Shown: positions 9,042 to 17,944, counted from the first letter of the stretch. The stretch is DNA of 64,000 nt from Alphaproteobacteria bacterium (GCA_009377445.1 WHUA01000008.1:62001-126000), one strand, 5' to 3'. The notes: generated by a model from the letters alone, not told the origin. Made by a program: numbers and translations.

Positions 9042-10247
9042 ATGTCCCCGCTTTCCCGCCGCAGCCGTCAGACCCTCGACATCTGGCCCGGATTCGTTGA
9101 TGCCCTGGCCACGCTGCTCATGGTCATCATTTTTCTGCTGTCGATTTTCATCGTGTCGCAGTTCTACCTCAGCGACGCGCTGATGGGCCGCGACAAGGCG
9201 TTGCAAAACCTCAACCAGCAGGTCGCCGATCTTGCCGAGCTGCTCAATCTCGAGCGCAAGAGCAACACCGGGCTGAGGCGCGATCTCGCCGAGCTTTCCT
9301 CCGAGCTGCAGAGCAGCCTGTCGCAGCGCGATGAAATGCAGTCGAGCGTCACGCTGCTGGGCGAACAGCTCGCGGCGTCCAAGCGCGCGCTCGACGACCA
9401 GCGCGCCGAAATGAGCGGGAAGATCGAGGACGCATACAAATCGGTCAAGGCCGACAAGGAAACAATCGAAATCCAGCTCCGCAAGCTTGCCGCGCTGGAA
9501 CAGGACATCATCGCCCTCGAAGCGCTCAAGAAAAAGCTCGACGAGGAATTGAAGGACGCCAGGACCACCACCGAATCGAGCGTCAGCGCGTTGTCCACCG
9601 AACGGGAAATATCGGCCGCCGCGCAGGCGCAGGTGGCGCTGCTCAATCAGCAGATGGCCGCGCTGCGGGCGCAGCTTGCGCAGATCGGCGCCGCACTGGA
9701 GGCGTCCGAGACAAAGGACAAGGAGCAGGAGGCGCAGATCGCCGATCTCGGCAAGCGCCTGAATGTGGCGCTCGCCAGAAAGGTGCAGGAGCTGTCGCGC
9801 TACCGCTCGGAGTTTTTCGGCCGCCTTCGCGTGGTGCTCGGCGACCGGCCGGACATACGCGTGGTCGGCGACCGCTTCGTCTTCCAGTCGGAGGTCCTGT
9901 TCGACTCGGGGTCGGCCGAGCTCGGCAAGGAGGGACGTGAGAAGATGGCCCGCCTCGCGAGCACACTCAAGGATATCGCCGCGAAAATCCCCGACGAGAT
10001 CAACTGGGTGCTCCGCATCGACGGGCATACCGACGACGTTCCGATAGCGACCGCCCGCTTTCCCTCGAACTGGGAGCTGTCGACGGGGCGTGCCATCTCC
10101 GTCGTCAAGTTCCTAGTGTCGCAGGGCGTTCCGGCGAGCCGGCTGGCAGCGGCCGGCTTCGGCGAATTTCAGCCGCTCGACGGCCAGGAAGGCGAAGCAT
10201 CCCGCCAGCGCAACCGCCGGATCGAATTGAAGCTCGACCAGCGTTAA
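9042..10247 (+). CDS. MotB-like OmpA-domain protein with long coiled coil
   Basis: This 401-residue protein has a short cytoplasmic N-terminus and one transmembrane helix (about residues 19-42) beginning WPGFVDALATLL. Asp20 sits where MotB carries its proton-binding Asp. A coiled coil of about 200 residues rich in Leu, Gln and Glu follows, and then a C-terminal OmpA domain with the peptidoglycan motif NWELSTGRAISVVKFL. It is the likely partner of the MotA-like protein just upstream. The coiled coil is much longer than in flagellar MotB, suggesting a different reach or role. Confidence 0.85.
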   Translation: MSPLSRRSRQTLDIWPGFVDALATLLMVIIFLLSIFIVSQFYLSDALMGRDKALQNLNQQVADLAELLNLERKSNTGLRRDLAELSSELQSSLSQRDEMQSSVTLLGEQLAASKRALDDQRAEMSGKIEDAYKSVKADKETIEIQLRKLAALEQDIIALEALKKKLDEELKDARTTTESSVSALSTEREISAAAQAQVALLNQQMAALRAQLAQIGAALEASETKDKEQEAQIADLGKRLNVALARKVQELSRYRSEFFGRLRVVLGDRPDIRVVGDRFVFQSEVLFDSGSAELGKEGREKMARLASTLKDIAAKIPDEINWVLRIDGHTDDVPIATARFPSNWELSTGRAISVVKFLVSQGVPASRLAAAGFGEFQPLDGQEGEASRQRNRRIELKLDQR

Positions 10248-10295
10248 CGCGTCGCCTTGCTCTTGCTTCGATAAGCGAAATCACAAATGTGCCCC

Positions 10296-12140
10296 TCACC
10301 CCGCGCCCGCCGAAGGGTGAGCGTCGGCATAGTCCTGCCGTTCCACGTCGAACTGCAGGCGGGCCAGGCGCGCGTACAGGCCGCCTTCGGCCATCAGCGC
10401 GTGGTGCGTGCCCGACGCGACGATTTTGCCCTTGTCCATGACGACGATCCGGTCGGCCTTCAGCACCGTCGCCAGCCGATGCGCGATGACGATGGTCGTC
10501 CGGCCGGTCATCAGGCGGTCGAGCGCGTGCTGAACCAGGCGCTCGGATTCGGCATCGAGCGAGCTGGTCGCCTCGTCCAGCAGCAGGAGCGCGGGATCGC
10601 GCAGTATTGCGCGTGCGATGGCGATGCGCTGCCGCTGCCCTCCGGACAGACGGACACCGCGCTCGCCCAGCTCGGTGCGCATCCGCTCGGGCAGCTCCTC
10701 GATAAAGCCGAGGGCGGCCGCCGCGCCGGCAGCGGCGGTAACGTCCGCTTCGCTGGCGTCGGGACGTCCATAGCGTATGTTTTCGATCACGGTGCCGGAG
10801 AAGATCACCGGCTCCTGCGGCACGAGGCCCATGCGGGACCGCAGCGCGGCCGGATCGGCATCGCGCAGATCGATGCCGTCGAACCGAACCGTGCCCTCGT
10901 CCGGATCGTAAAAGCGCAGGAGAAGCTGGAAGACCGTCGTCTTGCCCGCCCCCGACGGCCCGACGAGCGCCACCGTCTCGCCCGGCTGGACGGCAAGCGT
11001 AAAACCGTCCAATGCCCTGCTGTCCGGGCGTGTCGGATAGCGGAAGGAGACATTCTCGAAGCGCACCTCGCCGCGCGCCGGCGGCAGTGTTACCGGCGCG
11101 GCCGGGGCGGCGATTTCCGGACGGGTGCCCAGCAGCTCCAACAGCCGCTCCGTGGCGCCCGCGGCGCGCTGCAGGTCGCCGACGACTTCGGACACCGCGC
11201 CGACCGATCCGGCGACGACGACGGCGTAGAAGATGAAGGCCGACAGCTCGCCCCCGGTCATCGCGCCGGCGATGACCGCCTTGCCGCCCATCCACAGGAT
11301 GACGCCGACCGCCGAGAACACGAGCAGGATGACGAACGCCGTCAGCATGGCGCGCGCGCGAATGCGCCGCACGGACGTGCCGAAGGCCTCCTCGACCCGT
11401 TCGGCGAAACGGCTGCGGTCGACGTCCTCATGCGTGAAAGCCTGCATGACGCGGACGGCCCCCAGCGCTTCGTTCGCGTAGGCGCTGACGTCGGCCACCC
11501 GCTCCTGCGCCTTGCTGCTCAGCCGCCGGACGAGGCGGCCGATGACGATGATCGGCACGATCACCAGCGGCACGAACAGCACGACGAGACCCGTCAGCTT
11601 GGCGCTGCTGACCAGCAGCATGACCGTTCCCCCCACCGCCAGCAGGGCGTTGCGCAAGCCGACCGACACGGCGGAGCCGATGACGACCTGCAACAGGGTC
11701 GTGTCGGTGGTGAGCCGGGACAACACTTCTCCCGTCCGGCTCACCTCGAAGAAGGCGGGGCTCAGCCGGACCAGATGGCTGAATACGTCGCGCCGCAGGT
11801 CGGCGACCACCCGCTCGCCGATCCAGGATACGAGCGAAAACCGGGCGTAGCTGGCAGCGGCGAGCAGGACGGTCGCTCCCAGCAGGACGAGCAGCGCGCT
11901 GTTGAGCAGGTGCGCGTTGCCGCTGGCCAGCCCCCGGTCGATCAGGAACCGCAATCCCTGCCCCAGCGACAGCAGCGTGCCTGCGGCAACGATGAGGGCA
12001 ACCAGCGCGCCGGCAACGTGGCGGAGATAGGGCCGGAGATACCGCAGCACCCCGCGCAGCGCGCGAACGTCACGCGCCGGGCTTCGCGTTTCCGATATCG
12101 ATGCCTCGATGTAAGTCCGGTGGCGCAACGCCGCCTCCAC
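10296..12140 (-). CDS. ABC exporter, fused transmembrane and ATPase domains (MsbA-like)
   Basis: This 614-residue half-transporter has an N-terminal six-helix membrane domain (about residues 35-325) and a C-terminal nucleotide-binding domain. The Walker A motif is VGPSGAGKTT, the signature is LSGGQRQRIAIARAIL, and the Walker B is LLLLDEATSSLD, followed by the switch His in IVIAHRL. It should act as a homodimer that exports lipids, peptides or drugs. The substrate cannot be told from sequence. It converges on the MotB-like gene and has no obvious operon partner. Confidence 0.92.
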   Translation of the reverse strand: MEAALRHRTYIEASISETRSPARDVRALRGVLRYLRPYLRHVAGALVALIVAAGTLLSLGQGLRFLIDRGLASGNAHLLNSALLVLLGATVLLAAASYARFSLVSWIGERVVADLRRDVFSHLVRLSPAFFEVSRTGEVLSRLTTDTTLLQVVIGSAVSVGLRNALLAVGGTVMLLVSSAKLTGLVVLFVPLVIVPIIVIGRLVRRLSSKAQERVADVSAYANEALGAVRVMQAFTHEDVDRSRFAERVEEAFGTSVRRIRARAMLTAFVILLVFSAVGVILWMGGKAVIAGAMTGGELSAFIFYAVVVAGSVGAVSEVVGDLQRAAGATERLLELLGTRPEIAAPAAPVTLPPARGEVRFENVSFRYPTRPDSRALDGFTLAVQPGETVALVGPSGAGKTTVFQLLLRFYDPDEGTVRFDGIDLRDADPAALRSRMGLVPQEPVIFSGTVIENIRYGRPDASEADVTAAAGAAAALGFIEELPERMRTELGERGVRLSGGQRQRIAIARAILRDPALLLLDEATSSLDAESERLVQHALDRLMTGRTTIVIAHRLATVLKADRIVVMDKGKIVASGTHHALMAEGGLYARLARLQFDVERQDYADAHPSAGAG

Positions 12141-12227
12141 GAAACCCGCCGATCGAAAGGCGGAAACCCCTAATAGCAGGGCCGGGCCGGGAAGACCATT
12201 GGCGCCGACGCCGCGGCAGGCCTGCCG

Positions 12228-12330
12228 CTAGAGCAACCTGCGTCCGATCGGACGCAGGTTGCTCTAACCTTTTAAGATAGATCAATTTACCTGCAATCAG
12301 GTGATTCCACCTGATTGCAGATTGATCTAG
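12228..12330 (+). repeat. CTAG-bounded double-hairpin repeat, copy 1
   Basis: This 103-base element starts and ends with CTAG. It holds a perfect 38-base palindrome at 12229-12266 (arm TAGAGCAACCTGCGTCCGA) and an imperfect hairpin at 12279-12328 (core CTGCAATCAGGTG / CACCTGATTGCAG, four-base insertion TTAC in one arm). A second copy lies in the opposite orientation at 38566-38672. A separate perfect palindrome, GCGGCAGGCCTGCCGC, abuts it at 12213-12228. It has no coding capacity and looks like a small non-autonomous mobile element or a REP-like repeat. Confidence 0.8.
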
Positions 12331-12390
12331 ATCGGGAATGACGATCGATTATCCCGCGGCTATAATCGCCCGATACGTGTGAGGAAGGCG

Positions 12391-12768
12391 ATGGCGAAGA
12401 AATCGGCAGCGCACAGCGGCCAGACCGTGGGATTCTCCGGCCTTCTGCAGGTCGGCCTGTGGATTATCATCCTGGTGTTCGCCTTCTTCATGCAGGTCAT
12501 CCCCTTCCTGCTGGTGCTGACCATGTTCAATCTGGCGGTCGGTATTTCCTCCGGGGTCGCCCTGATCCTGATCCCGGCGGTTGCTTTCGGCATGTTGTCG
12601 TTGGCGTGCTGGGTCGCAACCAGGCGGACGCGGAACATACTTCCGGACCCTCTGCCGCAACCGGGATTTATCGCTCCCTTCAGCGCCGGCGGCGGCAACG
12701 CGGACGCGCCGACGACGCACCAGCGGCTCATCCCGCTCCTGCAGCGCTGGCGTTGGCGCTTCTACTGA
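12391..12768 (+). CDS. Small two-helix membrane protein
   Basis: This 125-residue protein has two adjacent hydrophobic segments, VGLWIIILVFAFFMQVIPFLL and VALILIPAVAFGMLSLACW, followed by a basic ATRRTR stretch and a polar C-terminal tail. GAGG lies six bases before the ATG at 12391, which supports this start over the GTG at 12379. I recognise no family. It is probably an inner-membrane protein. It stands alone, just downstream of the repeat element. Confidence 0.55.
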   Translation: MAKKSAAHSGQTVGFSGLLQVGLWIIILVFAFFMQVIPFLLVLTMFNLAVGISSGVALILIPAVAFGMLSLACWVATRRTRNILPDPLPQPGFIAPFSAGGGNADAPTTHQRLIPLLQRWRWRFY

Positions 12769-12794
12769 GGCCCCCTTACTGAGGCTCCGGGTCC

Positions 12795-13748
12795 CTACCG
12801 CGTCAGGGGAACCACGTCGCGCGCGAATCCGGCCATGCGGTCGAGCGTGTCGTTCTCCGAGCCGCCCTGGAAATTGAGCAGCAGGTGGCGCAATCCGAGC
12901 TTGCCGAAACGCTCGATGTCGGACGCGATCTCGTCAGGCGTTCCGGTCAGCGCGGGCTTGCTCTCGGTTTTGATCGGCGGCGCCGACCCGAATGTCCAGT
13001 TGAGGCTGTAGGCCAGGTCGAGCTCGGACGGATCGCGGCCCTCCTTCTCGGCGAGCGCGTGCAGGCGGTCGACCGACGCCTTGTAGCGCTCGTAGGTGTC
13101 GAGCGGGAATTTCGGATTGTTGCCGATCGGAAACCAGCCGTCGCCGAGGCGCGACGCCCGCCTGAGCGCGGGCCCGCTCTCGCCGCCGATCCAGAGCGGC
13201 GGATGCGGCTTCTGCACCGGAAGCGGCAGGACGGAAATGCCGTCGAACCGCGCGTAGTCGCCCGCGAAGGCCGGCGTCGGGTCCGTCCATATCTTCTTGA
13301 AAACGCGCAGGTATTCGTCGACCACGCGGCCGCGCTCGTCGAAGGGCGGCGCGCCGAGCGCCTCGAACTCCTCGCGCAGCCAGCCGGCGCCGCAACCCAC
13401 CGTGATCCGCCCATTCGACAGCACGTCGGCCGTCGCCAGATTGCGCGCTGTCAGCACCGGGTTACGGTGAGGCACCACCATGACCGCGGTGAGCAGGCGG
13501 AGCCGCTGCGTGATCCCGGCGAGGAACGACAGCAGGGAGAGCTGTTCCAGCGCCTCGCCGCCGCTCCGGCCCTGCCAGTCGCCCGACTCGCTGTAGGGAT
13601 AACGCGACGCGATCGAGCGCGGCACGACGATATGGTCGTTGACGCTGGCGAAATCGAAACCGAGCTTCTCGCCCTCCCGGACGATTCGCGTTATCGACTC
13701 CGGCGTCGCGAGGCGACCCCGCGTCGGAACCGTGAAACCGAATTTCAT
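12795..13748 (-). CDS. LLM-class flavin/F420-type oxidoreductase (1)
   Basis: This 317-residue luciferase-like (bacterial-luciferase superfamily) TIM-barrel oxidoreductase shows MKFGFTVPTRG at the N-terminus, VGCGAGWLREEFEALG in the middle and PLWIGGESGPALRRASRLGDGWFP in the cofactor region. Members use FMN or F420 and act on alkanesulfonates, nitrilotriacetate, aldehydes and others. The substrate is unknown here. It is oriented against the hypothetical gene at 12391 and runs in the same direction as the SDR gene 37 bases upstream, so the two may be co-transcribed. Confidence 0.88.
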   Translation of the reverse strand: MKFGFTVPTRGRLATPESITRIVREGEKLGFDFASVNDHIVVPRSIASRYPYSESGDWQGRSGGEALEQLSLLSFLAGITQRLRLLTAVMVVPHRNPVLTARNLATADVLSNGRITVGCGAGWLREEFEALGAPPFDERGRVVDEYLRVFKKIWTDPTPAFAGDYARFDGISVLPLPVQKPHPPLWIGGESGPALRRASRLGDGWFPIGNNPKFPLDTYERYKASVDRLHALAEKEGRDPSELDLAYSLNWTFGSAPPIKTESKPALTGTPDEIASDIERFGKLGLRHLLLNFQGGSENDTLDRMAGFARDVVPLTR

Positions 13749-13785
13749 GGCGCGTCTCCCTTGCCGATGCCGGCTGCGGGCACCG

Positions 13786-14544
13786 TCACTGCCTTCCGCC
13801 GGTCACGTATACCGTTTCCGCCACCATCATTTCACACGCATCCGAGCAGAGAAAGAGCACGAGCTCGCCGATCTCGTCGGCACGACCCGCCCTCTTGAGC
13901 GGGATATTCGAAACCGCACGCTCGAACGCGCCCGCCGCGTTGATGTCCTGGAATGGCGTGTCGACGATGGTCGGCGAGACCGAGATGATGCGGATGCCCT
14001 GGCCCGCGAACTCCCGCGCGGCGCCCAGCGTCAGCGTGTTCACCGCCCCTTTCGAAGAAGCATAGTGCGGCGAGAGCCCTGCGCCGCCGCTGCGCGCCGC
14101 CGTGCTGGCGACGTTGACGATGACGCCCGCGCCGTTCTTCAGCATATGGGGGATGACCTCCTGCATGCCGTAGAAGGTACCCTTGACGTTCAGCGCATAG
14201 GTCCTGTCCCAAAGCTCGTCGTCGATCTCGAGGAACTTGGCGCGCCGGATCGCCGAGCCGGCGGAGTTGAACAGGAAGTCGATCCTGCCGAACCGCTGGA
14301 TCGCCGCCTCGACCATGGCGCGGACGCTCTCGCGCCGGGTCACGTCGACGAAGACCGCCTCGCCGCGGCCACCCGCCTCGCCCACCGCGCGGGCGGCCTG
14401 CTGCGCCGCCTGTTCGTCGATGTCGGCGCAGAGCACGTTCGCCCCTTCCCGCCCGAACACCAGCGCCGTGGCGCGGCCGATGCCGCTCGCCCCGCCGGTG
14501 ACGACGAGGGTCTTCCCTTTGAAATAGTCCGGGGTCTTGGGCAT
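13786..14544 (-). CDS. Short-chain dehydrogenase/reductase
   Basis: This is a 252-residue classical SDR. The NAD(P)-binding TGGASGIGRA motif is near residue 14, a variant NSAG (normally NNAG) is near residue 90, the catalytic Ser is in VASTAARSG, and the Tyr-Lys pair is in HYASSKGAV. Members oxidise or reduce hydroxyl/keto groups of sugars, fatty acids or xenobiotics. It probably forms an operon with the downstream LLM oxidoreductase and diverges from the TauD/TfdA dioxygenase gene. The substrate is not predictable. Confidence 0.92.
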   Translation of the reverse strand: MPKTPDYFKGKTLVVTGGASGIGRATALVFGREGANVLCADIDEQAAQQAARAVGEAGGRGEAVFVDVTRRESVRAMVEAAIQRFGRIDFLFNSAGSAIRRAKFLEIDDELWDRTYALNVKGTFYGMQEVIPHMLKNGAGVIVNVASTAARSGGAGLSPHYASSKGAVNTLTLGAAREFAGQGIRIISVSPTIVDTPFQDINAAGAFERAVSNIPLKRAGRADEIGELVLFLCSDACEMMVAETVYVTGGRQ

Positions 14545-14725
14545 GGCCTTCTCCGCTGATGGTTAACGGCCCCGCAGCCTATCAGCCCGCCCTGCCCGGC
14601 ACCAAGCGCGCGACCCGCGCGGCGGACATGACTGGGTCGCGTCGGGGTGTTTTGCGCCCCGGCGCTGGCCATAGTATTTTCGGCCCCGTTGGTCCGAACA
14701 AAACATTGGAATCCGAGCGACTTGC

Positions 14726-15757
14726 ATGCCTGAGATCCTCCGCACCCCGGTAACCGGCCCTTCGGCCTGGAAAGCAGCCGATTTCCTCAACGACGATTCG
14801 TGGATATTCCGCCTCACACCGGCCCATCTGGCGGAGCTGAATGGCGCAACCCGCGCGCTCAAGGCGCGCGGGATCGGGCCGCTGGAGTTCACCAAGGCCG
14901 ATTTCCCGCTGCCGGCGCTGGGCGCGGAGCTCGCCCGGATACTGCACGAGATCGAGTACGGCCGCGGCTTCGTCCTGCTGCGCGGCCTCAATGTCGCCGA
15001 TTACGACCTCGACACGCTGAAAGTGCTGTATTGGGGGCTCGGAACGCATCTCGGCCAGATCATTTCGCAGAATTCCCAAGGCGACCTGCTGGGCGTCGTG
15101 ACCGACATGGAAAGCGGACAGTACGCGAAGGGCGGCTATTACGAGAAAGGCGTGCGCGGGCACCGGACCAACGCCCACCTGCAGCCGCATTCCGACAGCT
15201 CCGACGTGGTGGGCCTGATGTGCGTCCGACCGGCGAAGGTCGGCGGATTCAGCCGGGTCACCAATTCCCTGGCGATCTACAACGAGATCCTCGCCACGCA
15301 CCCGGAATACGTCGACCCGCTGACCGACGGCTTCCATTTCGACCTGGTCGGCAAGGGCAAAACGGCCGCGGAGATCAGCAATTCGAGAATCCCCGTCTTC
15401 AGCTACTTCGAAGGCATCCTGAGCTGCCGCTTCAACAAGCGCCAGATCGAGCTCGGCGCCGAGAAGTGCGGCATCCCGCTGACCAAGCTGCAGCAGGACG
15501 CCATCGACTGCGTCCGCGCGCTGTCGATCCGGGAGGACTTCCTCCTGCACATGGATTTCCAGCCGGGCGACATCCAGCTTCTCAACAACCACTGCACGCT
15601 GCATTCGCGCACCGGCTACGAGGACCACGAGGATCCGGCGCAGAAGCGTTTCCTGCTCAGGCTCTGGGTCAACGTTCCGAACGGCCGCCCCCTCGCGCCC
15701 GCCTTCGCGGACAGGCTAAACTCCGGAAATCGCGGCGGCGTGACGAAGCGGCTCTGA
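14726..15757 (+). CDS. TauD/TfdA-family Fe(II)/2-oxoglutarate dioxygenase
   Basis: This 343-residue non-haem iron oxygenase is expected to couple 2-oxoglutarate decarboxylation to hydroxylation of a small organic substrate. The iron triad is visible as His155 and Asp157 in PHSDSS, and distal His293 in TLHSRTG, with an Arg-rich RFLLRLW segment for 2-oxoglutarate. GFVLLRGL is also typical of the family. It sits between an SDR and a second LLM oxidoreductase, suggesting a small catabolic cluster. The substrate could be a sulfonate, an aryloxy acid or a quaternary amine, and sequence does not choose. Confidence 0.9.
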   Translation: MPEILRTPVTGPSAWKAADFLNDDSWIFRLTPAHLAELNGATRALKARGIGPLEFTKADFPLPALGAELARILHEIEYGRGFVLLRGLNVADYDLDTLKVLYWGLGTHLGQIISQNSQGDLLGVVTDMESGQYAKGGYYEKGVRGHRTNAHLQPHSDSSDVVGLMCVRPAKVGGFSRVTNSLAIYNEILATHPEYVDPLTDGFHFDLVGKGKTAAEISNSRIPVFSYFEGILSCRFNKRQIELGAEKCGIPLTKLQQDAIDCVRALSIREDFLLHMDFQPGDIQLLNNHCTLHSRTGYEDHEDPAQKRFLLRLWVNVPNGRPLAPAFADRLNSGNRGGVTKRL

Positions 15758-15805
15758 GACCTGCCGGCCGGTTGCGCCGCCCGCCCCTGATAAGGAGAGG
15801 GTAGG

Positions 15806-16738
15806 ATGGCGATCGGCGTGGGTTTGGGACTGGCGCAGTTTCCGTTTTCCGACGCTGACGCCTTCTGGCGCTGGGTCGACCTGTGCGAAGCGGACGGCAT
15901 CGACTCGCTGTGGCAGACCGACCGGGTGCTGTCGAGCCAGCCCTTCCTCGACTGCATGAGCGTGATGGCGGCGCTGGCAGGGCGCACCAGGCGGCTCAAG
16001 TTCGGCATGAACGTGGCCTCCGTGGCGCAGCGCGACCCCGTCGTGCTTGCCAAGGAATGTGCGACCATCGATGTGCTGAGCAACGGCCGCCTGCTGCCCG
16101 CCTTCGGCGTCGGCAGCAAGGCCAATCCCTACTGGCGGGTCACCGGCCAGCCTTTCAAGGGGGCCGGCGCCAAGGCGGAGGAAGGCATGGAGATCATCGC
16201 CCGCCTGTGGCGCGAGGAGAAGGTTACCTTCCTCGGCGAGCACTACCGGATCACCGACGCCACGATCTCGCCGCGCCCCAAACAGCAGCCGCTGCCGCTC
16301 TGGATCGGCGGCTCCAGCAAGGCCGCGATCCGGCGCACCGGGCGGCTCGGCACCGGCTGGCAGGCCGGCAACGAGACGCCGGCCGAGCTCAAGCCGGTCA
16401 TCGCCGCCATCAAGCAAGCCGCCGCCGACCATGGCCGCAAGATTCCCGCCGATCATTACGGCGCGGGCTTCCATTTCCGCTTCGGGTCGTGGGAGGACGA
16501 GGCGACCCGGCGCGTCGCGGACGCCTATCGCGAGCGCTCGGACGGCCGCGACCCGCGCGACCACCTCGCCGTCGGCGGCGCCGCCGACATCATCCGGCGG
16601 ATCGACCAGTACATCGAGGCCGGCATCTCGAAATTCATCCTCAGGCCGATCGGCGCGAGCGACGAGGATTTCATCAACCAGACCCGCCTGCTCGCCGCCG
16701 AGGTCATTCCCGAGGTCGAGAGCCGGAAGGCGCCGTAG
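15806..16738 (+). CDS. LLM-class flavin-dependent oxidoreductase (2)
   Basis: This is a second luciferase-like monooxygenase family member (310 residues), only distantly similar to the one at 12795-13748. It shows [20 protein letters not shown] near the N-terminus and [22 protein letters not shown] in the middle. AAGGAG lies a few bases upstream of the ATG. It follows the dioxygenase by 48 bases on the same strand, so the two are probably co-expressed. The cofactor (FMN or F420) and substrate are not determined. Confidence 0.87.
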   Translation: MAIGVGLGLAQFPFSDADAFWRWVDLCEADGIDSLWQTDRVLSSQPFLDCMSVMAALAGRTRRLKFGMNVASVAQRDPVVLAKECATIDVLSNGRLLPAFGVGSKANPYWRVTGQPFKGAGAKAEEGMEIIARLWREEKVTFLGEHYRITDATISPRPKQQPLPLWIGGSSKAAIRRTGRLGTGWQAGNETPAELKPVIAAIKQAAADHGRKIPADHYGAGFHFRFGSWEDEATRRVADAYRERSDGRDPRDHLAVGGAADIIRRIDQYIEAGISKFILRPIGASDEDFINQTRLLAAEVIPEVESRKAP

Positions 16739-16808
16739 CGCCTCGCCCAGCCTTGCCAACGGAACAGGGGTCGGCTATACAGCCGCTCGATTTGCCGGAG
16801 CACCCAGA

Positions 16809-17033
16809 ATGAAGCAGGAAATCCACCCCGACTACCATGAGATCACGGTCGAGCTGACCGACGGCTCGTCCTACAAGACGCGCTCGACCTATGGCGAGCC
16901 GGGCGCCGTGCTCAAGCTGGAAATCGACCCGAAGTCGCATCCCGCCTGGACCGGCGTCCAGCGCCTCGTGGACAGCGGCGGTCAGGTGGCCAAGTTCAAC
17001 AAGCGGTTCGGCGGAATCGGGCTCAAGTCCTGA
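16809..17033 (+). CDS. rpmE: 50S ribosomal protein L31
   Basis: This 74-residue large-subunit protein reads [20 protein letters not shown] at the N-terminus, then [11 protein letters not shown] and a basic C-terminus FNKRFGGIG. It lacks the Cys residues of zinc-binding L31, as is usual in alphaproteobacteria. It is followed by a hairpin repeat cluster and the convergent rcdA gene. Confidence 0.95.
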   Translation: MKQEIHPDYHEITVELTDGSSYKTRSTYGEPGAVLKLEIDPKSHPAWTGVQRLVDSGGQVAKFNKRFGGIGLKS

Positions 17034-17044
17034 CGGCGAGCCTC

Positions 17045-17197
17045 CTCATGCTTCGTCCCTCGACAAGCTCGGGATTAGGAAGCGCAGCATGAGGTTTTCC
17101 ATTCCACATCAATGACGTAGACCTCATCCTGAGCCTGTCGAAGGATGAGTACGCTCGGGCGTCGTACCCTCTCATGCTTCGACATGCTCAGCATGAG
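17045..17197. repeat. Cluster of three TCGACAAGCTC-type hairpins
   Basis: Three related inverted repeats lie between convergent rpmE and rcdA. A diverged unit spans 17045-17094, CTCATCC...GGATGAG around TGAGCCTGTCGA spans 17123-17149, and CTCATGC...GCATGAG spans 17171-17197. The same family occurs at 21263, 42185, 48279 and 54707. It probably acts as a bidirectional transcription end or is a REP-like element. Confidence 0.75.
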
Positions 17198-17221
17198 GGC
17201 GATAGCGCCATCTTTCCCACG

Positions 17222-17620
17222 TCAGTCGGCGGCGGCGAGCTGCTGATCCATCCGGTGGATGCGGGTGTAGAGGACGTGGCTGCGCTCCAGCAGCTTGCGA
17301 AGCTGGATAGGCAGGATCTCGTAGTCGACCCGGCCGCGGTCGAGGCAGATCTTCTGCGCGCCGAGGCGGTAGGCGTGCTTCGCCGCCTGCTGCGGGCTCA
17401 GCTCCTCGAGATAGACCGCCTTCTGGGTCAGCAGCCAGGCCATGACCTGCGTGAGGCGCGTGGTCAGCCGCATGGTTTCGACGCTGATGACCATCTTGTA
17501 GGCATGGCTCGCATGGCGCCGGACCTCGGGAACCCGCTTCTCGATGTAGTCGCGCGATTCGACGAGGAGGTCGTATGCCTCCTGATAGGTGCTCTCGAGA
17601 AAGAAGGCGGCTGACGACAT
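17222..17620 (-). CDS. rcdA: RcdA/DUF1465 family cell-cycle adaptor
   Basis: In Caulobacter the DUF1465 protein RcdA links the ClpXP protease with CpdR and PopA to degrade CtrA during the cell cycle. This 132-residue protein has the family's helical make-up, with FFLESTYQEAYDLLVESRDY at the start, a central MRLTTRLTQVMAWLLTQKAV helix and KICLDRGRVDYEILPIQLRKLLERS near the C-terminus. Together with trcR (20666) and gapR (47905) it places the window in an organism with a CtrA-type cell-cycle network. Family assignment is from motif memory; conservation of function is inferred. Confidence 0.8.
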   Translation of the reverse strand: MSSAAFFLESTYQEAYDLLVESRDYIEKRVPEVRRHASHAYKMVISVETMRLTTRLTQVMAWLLTQKAVYLEELSPQQAAKHAYRLGAQKICLDRGRVDYEILPIQLRKLLERSHVLYTRIHRMDQQLAAAD

Positions 17621-17816
17621 CGATACGGGTCCCGTCTGATGGCGGGCGCCGGTTCGGCAGAGCCGTCCGGCGCCCTTTGCCTGAGACTATAAACCGGGCC
17701 CGCCGGCGGGAAACGGGCAAGTCTCTAATATTGTTGACTAATATCTTTGGGCTGGGCTGCCGCGAATTCGGGGTATCTCTTTGGAGTGCGCGCGATTTCC
17801 CCGGCCCGCGCGGGAC

Positions 17817-17846
17817 CTTGAATCGCATTTCGCGTGTCTTACATAT
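17817..17846 (+). promoter_or_regulatory. Putative RpoH (sigma-32) promoter of hsp20
   Basis: CTTGAA at 17817-17822 is followed, 15 bases later, by CTTACATAT at 17838-17846. This resembles the alphaproteobacterial heat-shock pattern CTTG-N17/18-CYTAT. It lies about 105 bases upstream of the small heat-shock gene, which supports the call. Confidence 0.5.
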
Positions 17847-17918
17847 GGGCTGTTGCCGGGCGCTCATGCGAGGTCCGGCGGCAGATGCAACAGGAGTCCG
17901 ACCATTTCGGTGGCTCCG

Positions 17919-17944
17919 ATCATCCATGTCGCTTAAAGGAGGAT
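17919..17944 (+). promoter_or_regulatory. Possible RNA thermometer masking the hsp20 RBS
   Basis: ATCATCC (17919-17925) can pair with GGAGGAT (17938-17944) at six of seven positions across a 12-base loop, burying the [13 protein letters not shown] sequence. Imperfect pairing of this type is known from ROSE-like thermometers of small heat-shock genes. An upstream hairpin (GCCGG...CCGGC, around 17857-17880) adds structure. No folding calculation was run. Confidence 0.35.

Noticed and set aside
8379..10028. Minus-strand ORF opposite the MotA/MotB-like genes
   Set aside because: Shadow ORF; the plus-strand genes have transmembrane helices, an OmpA domain and normal spacing.
10290..10322. CTCACCC...GGGTGAG hairpin between the MotB-like and ABC exporter genes as a terminator
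   Set aside because: It lies partly inside the exporter coding end, has no T-run on either strand and a long loop.
10287..12173. Plus-strand 628-codon ORF opposite the ABC exporter
   Set aside because: It is antisense to clear Walker A/B and signature motifs, has no RBS and consists of low-complexity Arg/Asp/Gln-rich sequence.
13786..16738. Interpretation of the LLM/TauD/SDR group as an F420 biosynthesis or desulfonation operon
   Set aside because: No F420 (fbi/cof) or ssu/tau transporter genes are present, so a specific pathway cannot be supported.
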